DNA of 64,000 nucleotides from Pseudoxanthomonas kalamensis DSM 18571 (GTDB lineage Bacteria; Pseudomonadota; Gammaproteobacteria; Xanthomonadales; Xanthomonadaceae). Position 1 is the first letter of the stretch, and each line of letters opens with the position of its first letter. The notes below the pieces were generated by a model. The model did no database searches, was not told the DNA's origin, and saw nothing but the letters and a program-made list of their open reading frames with translations. The DNA lies in assembly GCF_010211745.1 (NCBI RefSeq), contig NZ_PDWQ01000004.1, positions 124,001-188,000 of the forward strand, read 5' to 3'. Of the stretch, positions 16,303-26,687 are shown piece by piece. The position numbers and the translations under genes were made by a program.

Positions 16303-18255
16303 TCATTGTTCCACTCGTGCGGACACGCGCGAGGTGCGGGCGTTGAAGTAGAAGCCGCCGATGGCGATGACCGCGACAGTCACTTGCGCTAGCAGCGACT
16401 GCCAGGACGGATACACGCCGAGCCAATCGATTCTCGGAGCAGCGACCAGGGCCTGGCCTATCCAGCCGGCCTCCTGCAGCGCCGCCACGCCCTTGCCAAC
16501 GAGCACAACCGCGAGCACCGCAATCAGGATCGAGCTGATCGAGAAGAACTGGCCGATTGGCAAACGCTTGCTCATGCGCAGCATCCAATAGGCGACCGCC
16601 GCGAGCACGACGCAGCCCGCCACTAGTCCGCCGAGAATCGCGGTGCTGTTCTCCTGGCTCCACATCGCGATGAAGAACAAGATCGTTTCGAACACTTCGC
16701 GATAGACCGCGACGAAGGCCAGCAGGAACAGGAACACCGCCGAGCGTCGCGTCAGCGCCGCCGACACCTTGGCGTGCAGATACTGTTGCCAGCGGCCGGC
16801 CAGGCTCTTCTGGTGCATCCAAATCCCCACGCTCAGCAGCACCGCGGCAGCGAACAATGCGGAGACGCCTTCAGTCACCTCGCGATTGGCGCCGCTCACA
16901 TCGACCAGGTGGGTGGCGATCGCCCAGGTCGCCACGCCCGCCAGCAACGCGCCGATCCAGCCGGCGTGCACCGCCGGCAGGACCTCGCGGCGCTCGGCCT
17001 TGCGCAGAAAGGCGATCATGCCGATCACGATCAACAACGCCTCAATGCCTTCGCGCAACAGGATGGTGAAGCTGCCGAGGAACGCCGTGGTGCGATCGGT
17101 ATGCGCGTCCTGCAGCACGCCCTCGGCGCGGTCGAAGAGTCCGGTGACCTGCGCGGCCTGCACGGTCGCGTCGGCCACCGGCACGCGCCGGCCGATCATG
17201 TCGCGATAGCGCGCCATCGTCGTTTCCAGCTCCCGCATCAGCGCGTTGTCGCGGGCGGCGAGCGTGGGTTCGACCGGCTCCACCCCATCCAGGTACGCCG
17301 ACAAGGCCGCGGTCTTCGCCTGCACGGCATCGCCGGCCTCGTAGGCGCTGAGGCTTTCGGCCATGCGTTGGCGGGCCAGCGTGAACGGCCCGGCCGCCAC
17401 GCCTGACGCCGGGTGCTGCAGCGCCTGCGGGTGCGCGCGCAGGTAGGCAACGATCGCCCGCGCTTGTGCCGCCTCGCTGCCGGCGGCCACCAGATCCGCC
17501 TCGCTGGTGCGGGTCAGCGCTTCCAGCGTGGGAATGCGCTGGCGCCAGGCGGGATCCTCGCGCCACAGGGTTTCACCCTCGGCCCGCGCCTGCGGCGAAT
17601 GCGCCAAGCTGCCGACATGGAACGCCAACGCCCAGCGATCAGCCTCGGGCAGCGACGCGAAGCTGGTCATGGCCGTGCCCTGGATGCCTTGCGAGATCGC
17701 CTCGTACAAGGCGAAGGGCGTGCGCCGGGCGGCGCGGGTGGCATCGGTGAAGGCGATCGGGGGCGGATCCAGGCTCGCCGCGGCCGGCCCGTCGCCAGCG
17801 CCTGACGGGCCGTGGCAAGCGGCACACTGCGCGGCGTACAGATCCGCGCCGTGGGCAGGATCAGGAGGCGTCGCCGGCACGGCACCCACCGGATAGCTGG
17901 CCAGCAGGCCGTCTGCCAACTGGTGCGCCAACGAGGCGACGTGCCCAGCATCGGCCTTACCCTCGACGGCTGCGACCAGTTGATCCGCCTGGCCGATCAG
18001 CGCCGCTTGGCCCGGCGTGGTCGGCAGCACCGCCAATTGGCTCCGCACGGCGCCTGCAAACTCGCGCATCTCTGCGTACTCGGCCTCGGACACGACGCGT
18101 CCGGCTTGCACGGCCGCGCTGTAGTCGACAGCCACATAGTCCAGCAATTGCCAGGTCTGGCGCGGATTCACTGCCGACGTGGGGGCCCCAAAGACCGGCA
18201 GGCACATCGAGGCCAACAACGCGATCAGCAAGCCACGGCAAAAGGAGTTCGTCAC
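16303..18255 (-). CDS. pbrT: PbrT, FTR1-family permease fused to a cytochrome c domain
   Basis: 650 aa. The GTG at 18255 is chosen because upstream ATG codons fall inside the promoter. A signal peptide precedes a periplasmic region with one haem motif, CAACH (about residue 146), and a long helical linker; then comes a seven-segment FTR1-like permease with LREGIEALL and the second motif YREVFETI. FTR1 proteins carry iron using R-E-x-x-E; PbrT of lead operons is annotated as a Pb(II) uptake protein. Haem plus permease suggests redox coupled to transport. First gene of the pbrT-pbrA operon. Confidence 0.87.
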   Translation of the reverse strand: MTNSFCRGLLIALLASMCLPVFGAPTSAVNPRQTWQLLDYVAVDYSAAVQAGRVVSEAEYAEMREFAGAVRSQLAVLPTTPGQAALIGQADQLVAAVEGKADAGHVASLAHQLADGLLASYPVGAVPATPPDPAHGADLYAAQCAACHGPSGAGDGPAAASLDPPPIAFTDATRAARRTPFALYEAISQGIQGTAMTSFASLPEADRWALAFHVGSLAHSPQARAEGETLWREDPAWRQRIPTLEALTRTSEADLVAAGSEAAQARAIVAYLRAHPQALQHPASGVAAGPFTLARQRMAESLSAYEAGDAVQAKTAALSAYLDGVEPVEPTLAARDNALMRELETTMARYRDMIGRRVPVADATVQAAQVTGLFDRAEGVLQDAHTDRTTAFLGSFTILLREGIEALLIVIGMIAFLRKAERREVLPAVHAGWIGALLAGVATWAIATHLVDVSGANREVTEGVSALFAAAVLLSVGIWMHQKSLAGRWQQYLHAKVSAALTRRSAVFLFLLAFVAVYREVFETILFFIAMWSQENSTAILGGLVAGCVVLAAVAYWMLRMSKRLPIGQFFSISSILIAVLAVVLVGKGVAALQEAGWIGQALVAAPRIDWLGVYPSWQSLLAQVTVAVIAIGGFYFNARTSRVSARVEQ

Positions 18256-18314
18256 GGGAAGCGCCTGGATGGGAGAGAGTCGAAAACGGGAATGGGAACC
18301 AGTTGCAATTGCAC

Positions 18315-18345
18315 AGGGTAAACCCCGTACCACCTACAGAGTCAA
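18315..18345 (-). promoter_or_regulatory. PbrR-type operator/promoter, pbrT-proximal copy
   Basis: Leftward promoter with -35 TTGACT (complement of 18340-18345), a 19-base spacer and TACCCT (complement of 18315-18320). The spacer contains an imperfect GTAGG/GTACGG dyad. The 19-base spacer is diagnostic of MerR-family activation. The near-identical copy at 18408-18438 strengthens the call. Confidence 0.75.
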
Positions 18346-18407
18346 GCGGCTGTATTCCCTGGCATGGCGACTTCGTTGTTGCAGGGCATAGCACCCGTAG
18401 GCCCCAC

Positions 18408-18438
18408 AGGGTAAAGTCCGTAGCCGCTATAGGGTCAA
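18408..18438 (-). promoter_or_regulatory. PbrR-type operator/promoter, pbrR-proximal copy
   Basis: Second leftward site with -35 TTGACC (complement of 18433-18438), a 19-base spacer and TACCCT (complement of 18408-18413), the same layout as the site 93 bases away. It ends ten bases before the pbrR start, so binding here would also control pbrR, probably as autorepression. Confidence 0.7.
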
Positions 18439-18447
18439 GAGGCGTCG

Positions 18448-18891
18448 ATGAAGATCAGCGAAGCGGCCGAATCCAGCGGCTGCCATCTGGAAACCATCCG
18501 CTATTACGAGCGCGTGGGGCTCATGCCCAAACCGCACCGGACCGCCAGCGGTTACCGCGAGTACCGCGACGAGGAGGTGGATCGGCTGCGCTTCATCACC
18601 CGCAGCCGCAACCTGGGCTTCAGCCTGGACGAGATCCGCAGTCTGTTGCGGTTGGAGCACAACCGCATGTTGTCCTGCGCCGAGATCGATGCCATCGCCC
18701 GCGAGCATCTGGCCGATGTCCGTAGCAAGGTCCGCGAACTCAACCGCATCGCCCGCGAACTGGACCGCACGATCAACGCGTGTTCGGGCGGCGCCCGCGG
18801 CCAATGTTCGATCCTGGCCACCTTGCGCGAACCACCGCCGGCCAAGCGGACAGAGAAAGCAGCAAATGTGCGTCGGACCAGGCAAGCGTGA
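18448..18891 (+). CDS. pbrR: PbrR/CadR-type MerR-family regulator
   Basis: 147 aa. Winged-helix domain (about 2-40, ETIRYYERVGLMP), dimer helix and metal loop. Cys77, Cys112 and Cys120 sit at the positions used by PbrR, CadR and ZntR for Pb/Cd/Zn; an extra Cys12 lies in the DNA-binding domain. It lacks the His-rich tail of CadR. Divergent from pbrT with two matching promoters between them. Lead is the best guess from the neighbours; cadmium cannot be excluded. Confidence 0.87.
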   Translation: MKISEAAESSGCHLETIRYYERVGLMPKPHRTASGYREYRDEEVDRLRFITRSRNLGFSLDEIRSLLRLEHNRMLSCAEIDAIAREHLADVRSKVRELNRIARELDRTINACSGGARGQCSILATLREPPPAKRTEKAANVRRTRQA

Positions 18892-18928
18892 AGCGTCCCG
18901 CAGCCCGATGCAATGACCGAAACCGCGC

Positions 18929-20575
18929 ATGAGCCTGCGCATCGCATTGGTCCAGGCGGACTTTCCGGTCGGAGACCTCGACGGCAATGCCGCTCGCATT
19001 GCCGAACGGATCGCCGAGGCGCGCGATCTCTACCGCGCCGACTTGGTGCTCTTTCCCGAACTCACAGTCAGCGGCTATCCGCCCGAGGATCTGCTGCTAC
19101 GACCGCAGTTCCTGTCCGACTGCGTCGCCACGTTGCACCGCGTCGCGCAAGAGGTCACTGGGATCGTGGCCGTAGTGGGCTGGCCGGAAGCTGTCGGCGC
19201 TGTGGTCTACAACGCACTGAGTGTGCTGCGTGAAGGCGCCGTTACCACGACCTATCGCAAGCGCGATCTACCCAATTACGCGGTCTTTGATGAGCGGCGT
19301 TACTTCGCTGTCGATCCCGATGGTGGGCCATGCGTCTTCGACGTCAACGGCGTCACCGTGGGCGCGATGATTTGTCAGGACTTGTGGGGATTGGAGCCCA
19401 CGTTTGAAACCGTCGCGGCCGGCGCTCAGCTGATCCTGATCCCGAATGCTTCGCCATTCGAGCGCGACAAACATGCTGAGCGCGATGCACTGCTCGCCGA
19501 GCGCGCCCGCGCGAACCAAGTCGCGCTCGCATACGTCAATGTCGTCGGTGGCCAGGATGCGATCGTGTTCGATGGCGCGTCCCTGCTCGCCGACGCCAAT
19601 GGCCACGTACACCCGGCGGCCATTGCCTTCGAGGAACACGCACTGGTTGCTGATTTCGATCCGCATTCACGTAGCTTTACCCCAGTCGCGTGGCCGATCG
19701 ACACCGATGTCGGCCGCGACGCGGTCGCCTGGCGGGCAATCGTGCGGGGGCTAACGGACTACTGCAGCAAGAACGGCTTCGATCGGGTCTGGGTCGGCCT
19801 GTCCGGCGGACTGGATTCGGCGGTCGTGCTGGCGATGGCCGTCGATGCGCTCGGCGCCGACCGGGTCACCGCCGTGCGCCTGCCATCGCGCTACACCAGT
19901 GCGTTGAGCAACGATCTGGCCGCCGCGCAATGCGCGGCCCTGGGCGTGGCACTACGGACGGTGCCGATCGACGCACCGTTTCAGGGCTACCTCGACACGC
20001 TCAGTGGTCTGTTCGCGGGTACGACGATCGATGCGACCGAAGAGAACCTGCAATCTCGCGCGCGCGGCGCGGTGCTGATGGCGCTGAGCAACAAGCTTGG
20101 CGGGTTGCTGCTGACCACTGGCAACAAGAGCGAGTACGCGGTCGGCTACACCACGATCTACGGCGACATGTGCGGCGGCTATGCCCCGCTCAAGGACGTG
20201 TACAAGACCGAGGTGATCGCACTGGCACGCTGGCGCAATACCGTGGGCGGCGCACCGGTCATTCCACCCGAGGTGATCGCCCGGCCGCCGACGGCAGAAC
20301 TGCGCGAGCATCAGACCGATCAGGACACGTTGCCGCCCTACGACGTACTCGACGCAATCCTGTTCCGCCACATCGATCAGGAGCAGTCGCGCGAGGAGAT
20401 CCTGGCGGCCGGATTCGCCGCTTTCGTTGTCGACCCGGTGCTGGAGCTGGTGCACCGCCACGAATGGAAGCGGCAGCAGGCGGCGCCGGGACCGAAGATC
20501 TCGCGCCGGGCGTTTGGACGCGAACGGCGTTACCCGATCACCAATGCCTATGCTCAGGTGTTCCCCACACCGTGA
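18929..20575 (+). CDS. nadE: NAD+ synthase, glutamine-hydrolysing
   Basis: 548 aa, full length for the two-domain bacterial form. The N-terminal nitrilase/amidase domain (about 1-250) shows the Glu-Lys-Cys triad in FPELTVSGYPP, YRKRDLPNY and ICQDLWG. The C-terminal synthetase domain (about 270-548) has the ATP-binding LSGGLDSA and the TGNKSEYAVGY segment. It converts deamido-NAD+, ATP and glutamine to NAD+. It looks intact. A housekeeping gene between a lead operon and broken genes inside a metal island is unexpected. It may be a second copy or part of an older captured chromosomal segment. Confidence 0.93.
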   Translation: MSLRIALVQADFPVGDLDGNAARIAERIAEARDLYRADLVLFPELTVSGYPPEDLLLRPQFLSDCVATLHRVAQEVTGIVAVVGWPEAVGAVVYNALSVLREGAVTTTYRKRDLPNYAVFDERRYFAVDPDGGPCVFDVNGVTVGAMICQDLWGLEPTFETVAAGAQLILIPNASPFERDKHAERDALLAERARANQVALAYVNVVGGQDAIVFDGASLLADANGHVHPAAIAFEEHALVADFDPHSRSFTPVAWPIDTDVGRDAVAWRAIVRGLTDYCSKNGFDRVWVGLSGGLDSAVVLAMAVDALGADRVTAVRLPSRYTSALSNDLAAAQCAALGVALRTVPIDAPFQGYLDTLSGLFAGTTIDATEENLQSRARGAVLMALSNKLGGLLLTTGNKSEYAVGYTTIYGDMCGGYAPLKDVYKTEVIALARWRNTVGGAPVIPPEVIARPPTAELREHQTDQDTLPPYDVLDAILFRHIDQEQSREEILAAGFAAFVVDPVLELVHRHEWKRQQAAPGPKISRRAFGRERRYPITNAYAQVFPTP

Positions 20576-20703
20576 TCCCACGAGCAACGTTAACCGCTAC
20601 CTCGGAACCGCCACCCGCCCTTTCCGCACCTTGAACCGCGTGGCATTCAGATGCTGACCATCCTCGCGCCGTCCCGAAAACGTGCCTAGCCCGAGGAACA
20701 ACG

Positions 20704-20988
20704 GTGAGCAAACCAGCTACTCAATCGGGCTTTGTCAAGCTCCCCACGATCCTCACGCAGTTAGTCGTGGATGTCGGCGCCGCACTGGCCGTGCTGATCG
20801 CGACGGCCACGCCGTCAGTGTTCAAACCGGCGGGCGACCCATCGCGGTTGGGCGACGAAAGCCGCCCGCTAGTTGATCGCATCACTCAGATCTTGAAATC
20901 ATCGAAAGCCACGTGGCTTTCCGGAACCTCCAGTTCCGCCAGCATGTGGCGGGTAGCCGACAGCATCGCCGGGGGGCCACACAAATAG
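20704..20988 (+). CDS. Small open frame of unknown nature, possibly truncated
   Basis: 94 codons from a GTG at 20704 with GAGGA upstream. One hydrophobic segment lies at about 16-35. From about codon 60 the frame runs antisense through an nqrF fragment, so the 3' half is probably not original. I do not recognise it. It may be the 5' remnant of a gene cut at about 20.88 kb, where the nqrF fragment begins. The rest of 20576-20885 shows nothing else. Confidence 0.25.
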   Translation: MSKPATQSGFVKLPTILTQLVVDVGAALAVLIATATPSVFKPAGDPSRLGDESRPLVDRITQILKSSKATWLSGTSSSASMWRVADSIAGGPHK

Positions 20989-21125
20989 AAATCGCACGAT
21001 TGCAGGTCGGGATGGCCTTGCAGCAGATGATGGGACGCCGCCTCGTGCACCAGTCCCTGCAACAGCGCATCGTCGCATTCGGCGGCTTCCGAAATCACCA
21101 GGTGCCAGGTGAAATTGGAGCTCCT
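20886..21125 (-). pseudogene. 3' fragment of an NqrF/ferredoxin-reductase-like gene
   Basis: The frame gives about 78 residues, including FTWHLVISEA, CDFYLCGPPAML and a C-terminal VAFDDF. These match the NAD-binding end of the NqrF subunit of Na+-translocating NADH:quinone reductase or related oxygenase reductases (FYxCGPPxM...DDF). Everything upstream of FTWH is missing, so only about the last fifth remains. It is abutted by a hutG fragment on the opposite strand at about 21.13 kb. Not functional. Confidence 0.7.
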
Positions 21126-21129
21126 CGAC

Positions 21130-21860
21130 CTGCCCTTTCAAGGCAACTGAAATAACTGGCATCTGGGCATGGCCGCATCGACCCGCCGGGCTTGGCGGAC
21201 ACGCGCCGGTGGCACCAGGTGGTGCGCAAGGCGGACGAATCCGGTTCGCCGGGCGTCGCCCTGATGGGTTTGGCCAGCGATGAAGGCATCCGCCGCAATT
21301 CGGGCCGAATGGGTGCGATGCAAGGGCCGCTTGCGTTGCGGAAAATGCTGGCCAACCTGCCGGTGCTGCACGCCAGCGCGCTGTATGACGCCGGCGACGT
21401 AGCCTGCGAAGGCGAAGCACTCGATGACGCGCAGGCCCGTTATGCCGAACGCGCCAAGGCCCTGCTCGACGCCGGTCACTTCGTCGTCGGCATGGGCGGC
21501 GGACACGAAATCGTTTATGCAAGCTATTCCGGCCTGGCTTCGCATCTGGCGAACGCGCGGCAACGTATCGGCATCTTCAATTTCGATGCACACTTCGACC
21601 TACGCGAACAACCGCGCGCCAGTTCCGGCACGCCGTTCCTGCAAGCCATCGAGGACGCGCGACGCCTGGGCCACGACGTTCGCTACCACTGCCTTGGCGT
21701 CAGTCGAACGAGCAATACGCCAGACTTGTTCGCCGTGGCCGACAGGGTCGACGCGCGCCATATCCAGGACGACGCGCTATCATGGACGTGTGCCGAATTG
21801 TCGCCACCACTGGACATCGACAACGCGACCGCGCGCGTGGCAGCACGACTCATCCACTGA
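21130..21860 (+). pseudogene. hutG: Truncated formimidoylglutamase (hutG) fragment
   Basis: The frame from about 21130 reads GRIDP...RRWHQVV, then GVALMGLASDEGIRRNSGR, GMGGGHEIVYASY and FNFDAHFDLRE, the ureohydrolase metal-binding motifs. It lacks a proper start. It also ends about a third short of a normal protein of roughly 300 aa, losing the second metal-site motif (the D-x-D region) that follows the nucleus seen here. From MADTRR at 21192 the open frame is 222 codons. It is a decayed histidine-degradation gene next to the nqrF remnant. Confidence 0.72.
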
Positions 21861-21893
21861 GTCGTCGGTCGCCGCTGAGCCGTATCGTGGAAG

Positions 21894-21933
21894 ACGGGTT
21901 TCGGCTTCGGCCGCAACCGCTACCGAAACCCGT
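21894..21933. terminator. Perfect 11-bp inverted repeat, possible terminator
   Basis: ACGGGTTTCGG (21894-21904) and its exact complement CCGAAACCCGT (21923-21933) enclose 18 bases. It lies 13 bases beyond the stop of the last gene of the CueR operon and after the hutG remnant, so it could end transcription from the right. No T-run follows, so it may instead be an mRNA 3' stabiliser. Confidence 0.5.
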
Positions 21934-21946
21934 TCACCGCAAAGCG

Positions 21947-22243
21947 TCACATGCCTTTGCCGGCGGCGAACTCTTTCGGGCTCAGGCGACCATCCTTGTT
22001 GGCATCCAGCATGCCGAAATGCGGGCCGAGGCGGTGCTTGGCCAACTCGGCCTTGGACAGCGTGCCATTCTTGTCCGTATCAAGCGTGGTGAACTCGTCC
22101 GGCTTGGCATCCATCTTCATCGCACCATGGTTCATCTTGCCGTGATCCATCTGGCCATGGTTCTGCGCTGGTGCCGTCGTTTGTGCCATCGCGGTGCCCG
22201 CAAAGAACAAGGATGCCGCCAATAGGGAAATCATCGTTTTCAT
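21947..22243 (-). CDS. Periplasmic EF-hand protein with Met/His-rich linker
   Basis: 98 aa. Signal peptide 1-20 (AGTAMA), a Met/His segment (HGQMDHGKMNHGAMKMD) that could bind Cu(I), then two EF-hand loops, DTDKNGTLSKAE and DANKDGRLSPKE. Last gene of the leftward CueR-controlled operon, 27 bases behind the copper ATPase. Likely a periplasmic copper/calcium-binding accessory. A second EF-hand gene opens the same operon. Confidence 0.8.
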   Translation of the reverse strand: MKTMISLLAASLFFAGTAMAQTTAPAQNHGQMDHGKMNHGAMKMDAKPDEFTTLDTDKNGTLSKAELAKHRLGPHFGMLDANKDGRLSPKEFAAGKGM

Positions 22244-22270
22244 CGTTCTACTCCAGTGGAAAGTGGGACC

Positions 22271-24764
<2,494 letters not shown>

Positions 24765-24778
<14 letters not shown>

Positions 24779-25172
24779 GTGTTTCCCCGACGAGCGCATT
24801 TAGGATGGGGCAACCCTGCAGTTCCCCGTGACCCGGACAGGCATCGACCAGGCTAACCAGGCCGTCGCGCAGGCGGGTCAGTTCCGCCAGCTTGGCTTCG
24901 ACGCCGGCCAGCCGCGCTTGCGCGGCCTGCCTGACCTGGGCCATGTCGGAAGTACGGTCGCCCGACAGGCTCAGCAGATCGCCGATGTCGGCCAGGGTGA
25001 AACCGAGCGCCTTGGCGCGCTGGATGAACTGCAGTCGCGCCACGTCGTCCTGGCCGTAGTTGCGGTAGCGCGATTCCAGGCGCGCCGGCGATGGCAGGAC
25101 GCCTTCCCGTTCGTAATAGCGGATGGTGTCCGGCGTGACGCCGGCCTGTTTCGCGAGTTGTCCGATATGCAT
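24765..25172 (-). CDS. cueR: CueR, Cu(I)-responsive MerR-family regulator
   Basis: 135 aa with the N-terminal HTH ([15 protein letters not shown]) and a metal loop with Cys112 and Cys121 ([14 protein letters not shown]), the two-Cys pattern of monovalent Cu/Ag/Au sensors. It is the second gene of the operon it presumably activates, 15 bases behind an EF-hand gene, and overlaps the copper ATPase by 14 bases. Placing the sensor inside the induced operon gives positive feedback, unlike the separate cueR of E. coli. Confidence 0.9.
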
Positions 25173-25187
25173 GTCCCGGCTCCAAGG

Positions 25188-25496
25188 TCAGGCGTGGCGG
25201 ATTTCCGCAGCCTCAATGACGCCGTCATGATTGCGGTCGATGCGGTCTCGGCACTTGGCCTGGCATGCTGCCGACATCTGCGGATTGTCGGTTTCGGCCG
25301 CCTCAAGGAGACCATCGCGATTGACATCGCGCTGGGCGAACTGGTGCTTCAAGAGGCGGGCCTGTTCGTCGGCCTTTTGATCGCACGTGGCAAGATGGAT
25401 TTCGTGCGGCGTGGACTGACCCATGGCCAACGTGGTGAGGGGCGCCAGAGACAGCAAGCCGGCGCTGATTGCAAAGATGTGGGAAGCTATTTTCAT
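25188..25496 (-). CDS. Secreted EF-hand protein, first gene of the CueR operon
   Basis: 102 aa from the ATG at 25496. Signal peptide about 1-25 (LAPLTTLAMG), then two EF-hand loops, DVNRDGLLEAAE and DRNHDGVIEAAE, with three Cys nearby (TCDQK, CQAKC) that could bind copper or form a disulphide. Only the EF-hand layout is shared with the 98 aa protein at the end of the operon. A periplasmic metal buffer is the likely role. Confidence 0.75.
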   Translation of the reverse strand: MKIASHIFAISAGLLSLAPLTTLAMGQSTPHEIHLATCDQKADEQARLLKHQFAQRDVNRDGLLEAAETDNPQMSAACQAKCRDRIDRNHDGVIEAAEIRHA

Positions 25497-25576
25497 GATC
25501 TGTCTCCAGCGACAAGTTCTGGAAGAATTCGGTTTTTCAGCTAGGTGACCCTGGCTGACAAGGCCAGCTTGCACTT

Positions 25577-25598
25577 TGGAGTTACCTCCAAGGTCAAG
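25577..25598 (-). promoter_or_regulatory. CueR-type operator/-35 region
   Basis: Leftward -35 TTGACC (complement of 25593-25598) is followed directly by a perfect dyad, TTGGAG-GTAA-CTCCAA (25577-25592). This is the copper MerR-family pattern, with the palindrome in an overlong spacer. The -10 is weak by eye. It lies about 80 bases upstream of the EF-hand start and would drive the EF-hand-cueR-copA-EF-hand operon. Confidence 0.75.
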
Positions 25599-25668
25599 CG
25601 TTTTGTCTCGGATTCAGGAAAATATTTCGCCTTCATTCATGCAGGGATGTCCTAAGGCAAGATGGGCA

Positions 25669-26178
25669 TCAATGCTGGGCGAAAGCCTGTGTGCTGCCAT
25701 CACGGGCAACCTGCTCCACGGTGTACGGCTCCGTTCGCCCGTCCGGCAGTTCCATGCCCGGCGAACCGGCCGGCATGCCGGGAAGCACCAGTCCCTTCAC
25801 GTCGGGCTTCCGCACCAGCAACCGCTTGATGTCTTCCGCCGGCACGTGGCCTTCGATGAAGTAGCCCGCCACTTCCGCGGTGTGGCACGACCCCTTGCCA
25901 TACGGCACCCCAAGACGCTGTTTGATCGGGGTGACGTCGTTCTGGTTGTCCACCTGCACCGTGAATCCGGCTTGTCGCATGTGTTCGACCCATTGGTTGC
26001 AGCAACCGCAAGTGGGACTCTTGTGCACCAGTACCACTGGCAATGTTGGCGTGGCCGTTGCCTGCACCTCAGGCGATATGCGGGTACCTTCGGCGACGGT
26101 TGCAACCGGCTTGGCGCAGGCCGCCAGGGCAGTGCCGCCTAACAACACCAGGATCGGAAAAGCGTGACGAATCAACAT
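25669..26178 (-). CDS. DUF411 metal-binding lipoprotein
   Basis: 169 aa from the ATG at 26178 (GAGGAA upstream). Lipobox GTALAAC near residue 20, then a DUF411 domain with CGCCNQW (about 53-60) and a later GSCHTAEV motif, candidate copper ligands. DUF411 proteins are widespread in copper and silver clusters (CopG type), and the likely place is the periplasmic face of a membrane. Last gene of the six-gene cop operon, ten bases after the NTF2-like gene. Confidence 0.85.
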   Translation of the reverse strand: MLIRHAFPILVLLGGTALAACAKPVATVAEGTRISPEVQATATPTLPVVLVHKSPTCGCCNQWVEHMRQAGFTVQVDNQNDVTPIKQRLGVPYGKGSCHTAEVAGYFIEGHVPAEDIKRLLVRKPDVKGLVLPGMPAGSPGMELPDGRTEPYTVEQVARDGSTQAFAQH

Positions 26179-26188
26179 GGCGGCTTCC

Positions 26189-26671
26189 TCAGCGTTTGGG
26201 TCGCGATGACCAATGGATGTGGACGATGCGCCAGCCCTGCGTCCCACGCTTGAGCACCATGGTCTCGGTACTGAGCAGGGTCAGGGGCTTGCCATCCTTG
26301 CTGGCATGCAATTCGCTTTCGCTGCCGACCCAAGCCAGTTCGCCCACCGCCTTTGCCGTGCGTTGCTTCAGCTGTACATGCGCGCCTTTCAGGAATTCCG
26401 CATCGTGCTTGGCATGCCCATCCAGGTATTCGGTCCTGGAGCGCTCGGCACCACCGCTTTCCAAGATCAGCACATCATCGGCCAACCAATTGCCGGCGCG
26501 TTTCAGGTCGCCAGCCTGCAATGCACTCGAGAAGGCTTCCACGACAGCGACAGCAGGCTTCGCTTCGGCGGCGATGGCGGGCTCGCTGGCCTTCGCATGC
26601 TGCGCGGGATCATGGGCTTGCGCGGCGAACGGCAGGGCCAGCAAGGTCAGGAAAACGATTCGATGGATCAT
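26189..26671 (-). CDS. Secreted NTF2-like (SnoaL/DUF4440-type) protein
   Basis: 160 aa from the ATG at 26671. Signal peptide 1-20 (LALPFAAQA), then HDPAQHAK and an NTF2-like cone (VVEAFSSALQAGDLKRAGNWLADDV...WRIVHIHWSS). The fold serves as enzyme or binding scaffold. No catalytic set is evident, and the His residues at the mature N-terminus could bind metal. Located between a cytochrome c and DUF411 in the cop operon. Function unknown. Confidence 0.75.
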   Translation of the reverse strand: MIHRIVFLTLLALPFAAQAHDPAQHAKASEPAIAAEAKPAVAVVEAFSSALQAGDLKRAGNWLADDVLILESGGAERSRTEYLDGHAKHDAEFLKGAHVQLKQRTAKAVGELAWVGSESELHASKDGKPLTLLSTETMVLKRGTQGWRIVHIHWSSRPKR

Positions 26672-26687
26672 GAGACTAATGCTCCGG

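Noticed and set aside
14196-16346. A 716-codon plus-strand frame
   Set aside because: Antisense to pbrA; Arg/His-rich low-information translation typical of the complement of a high-GC gene.
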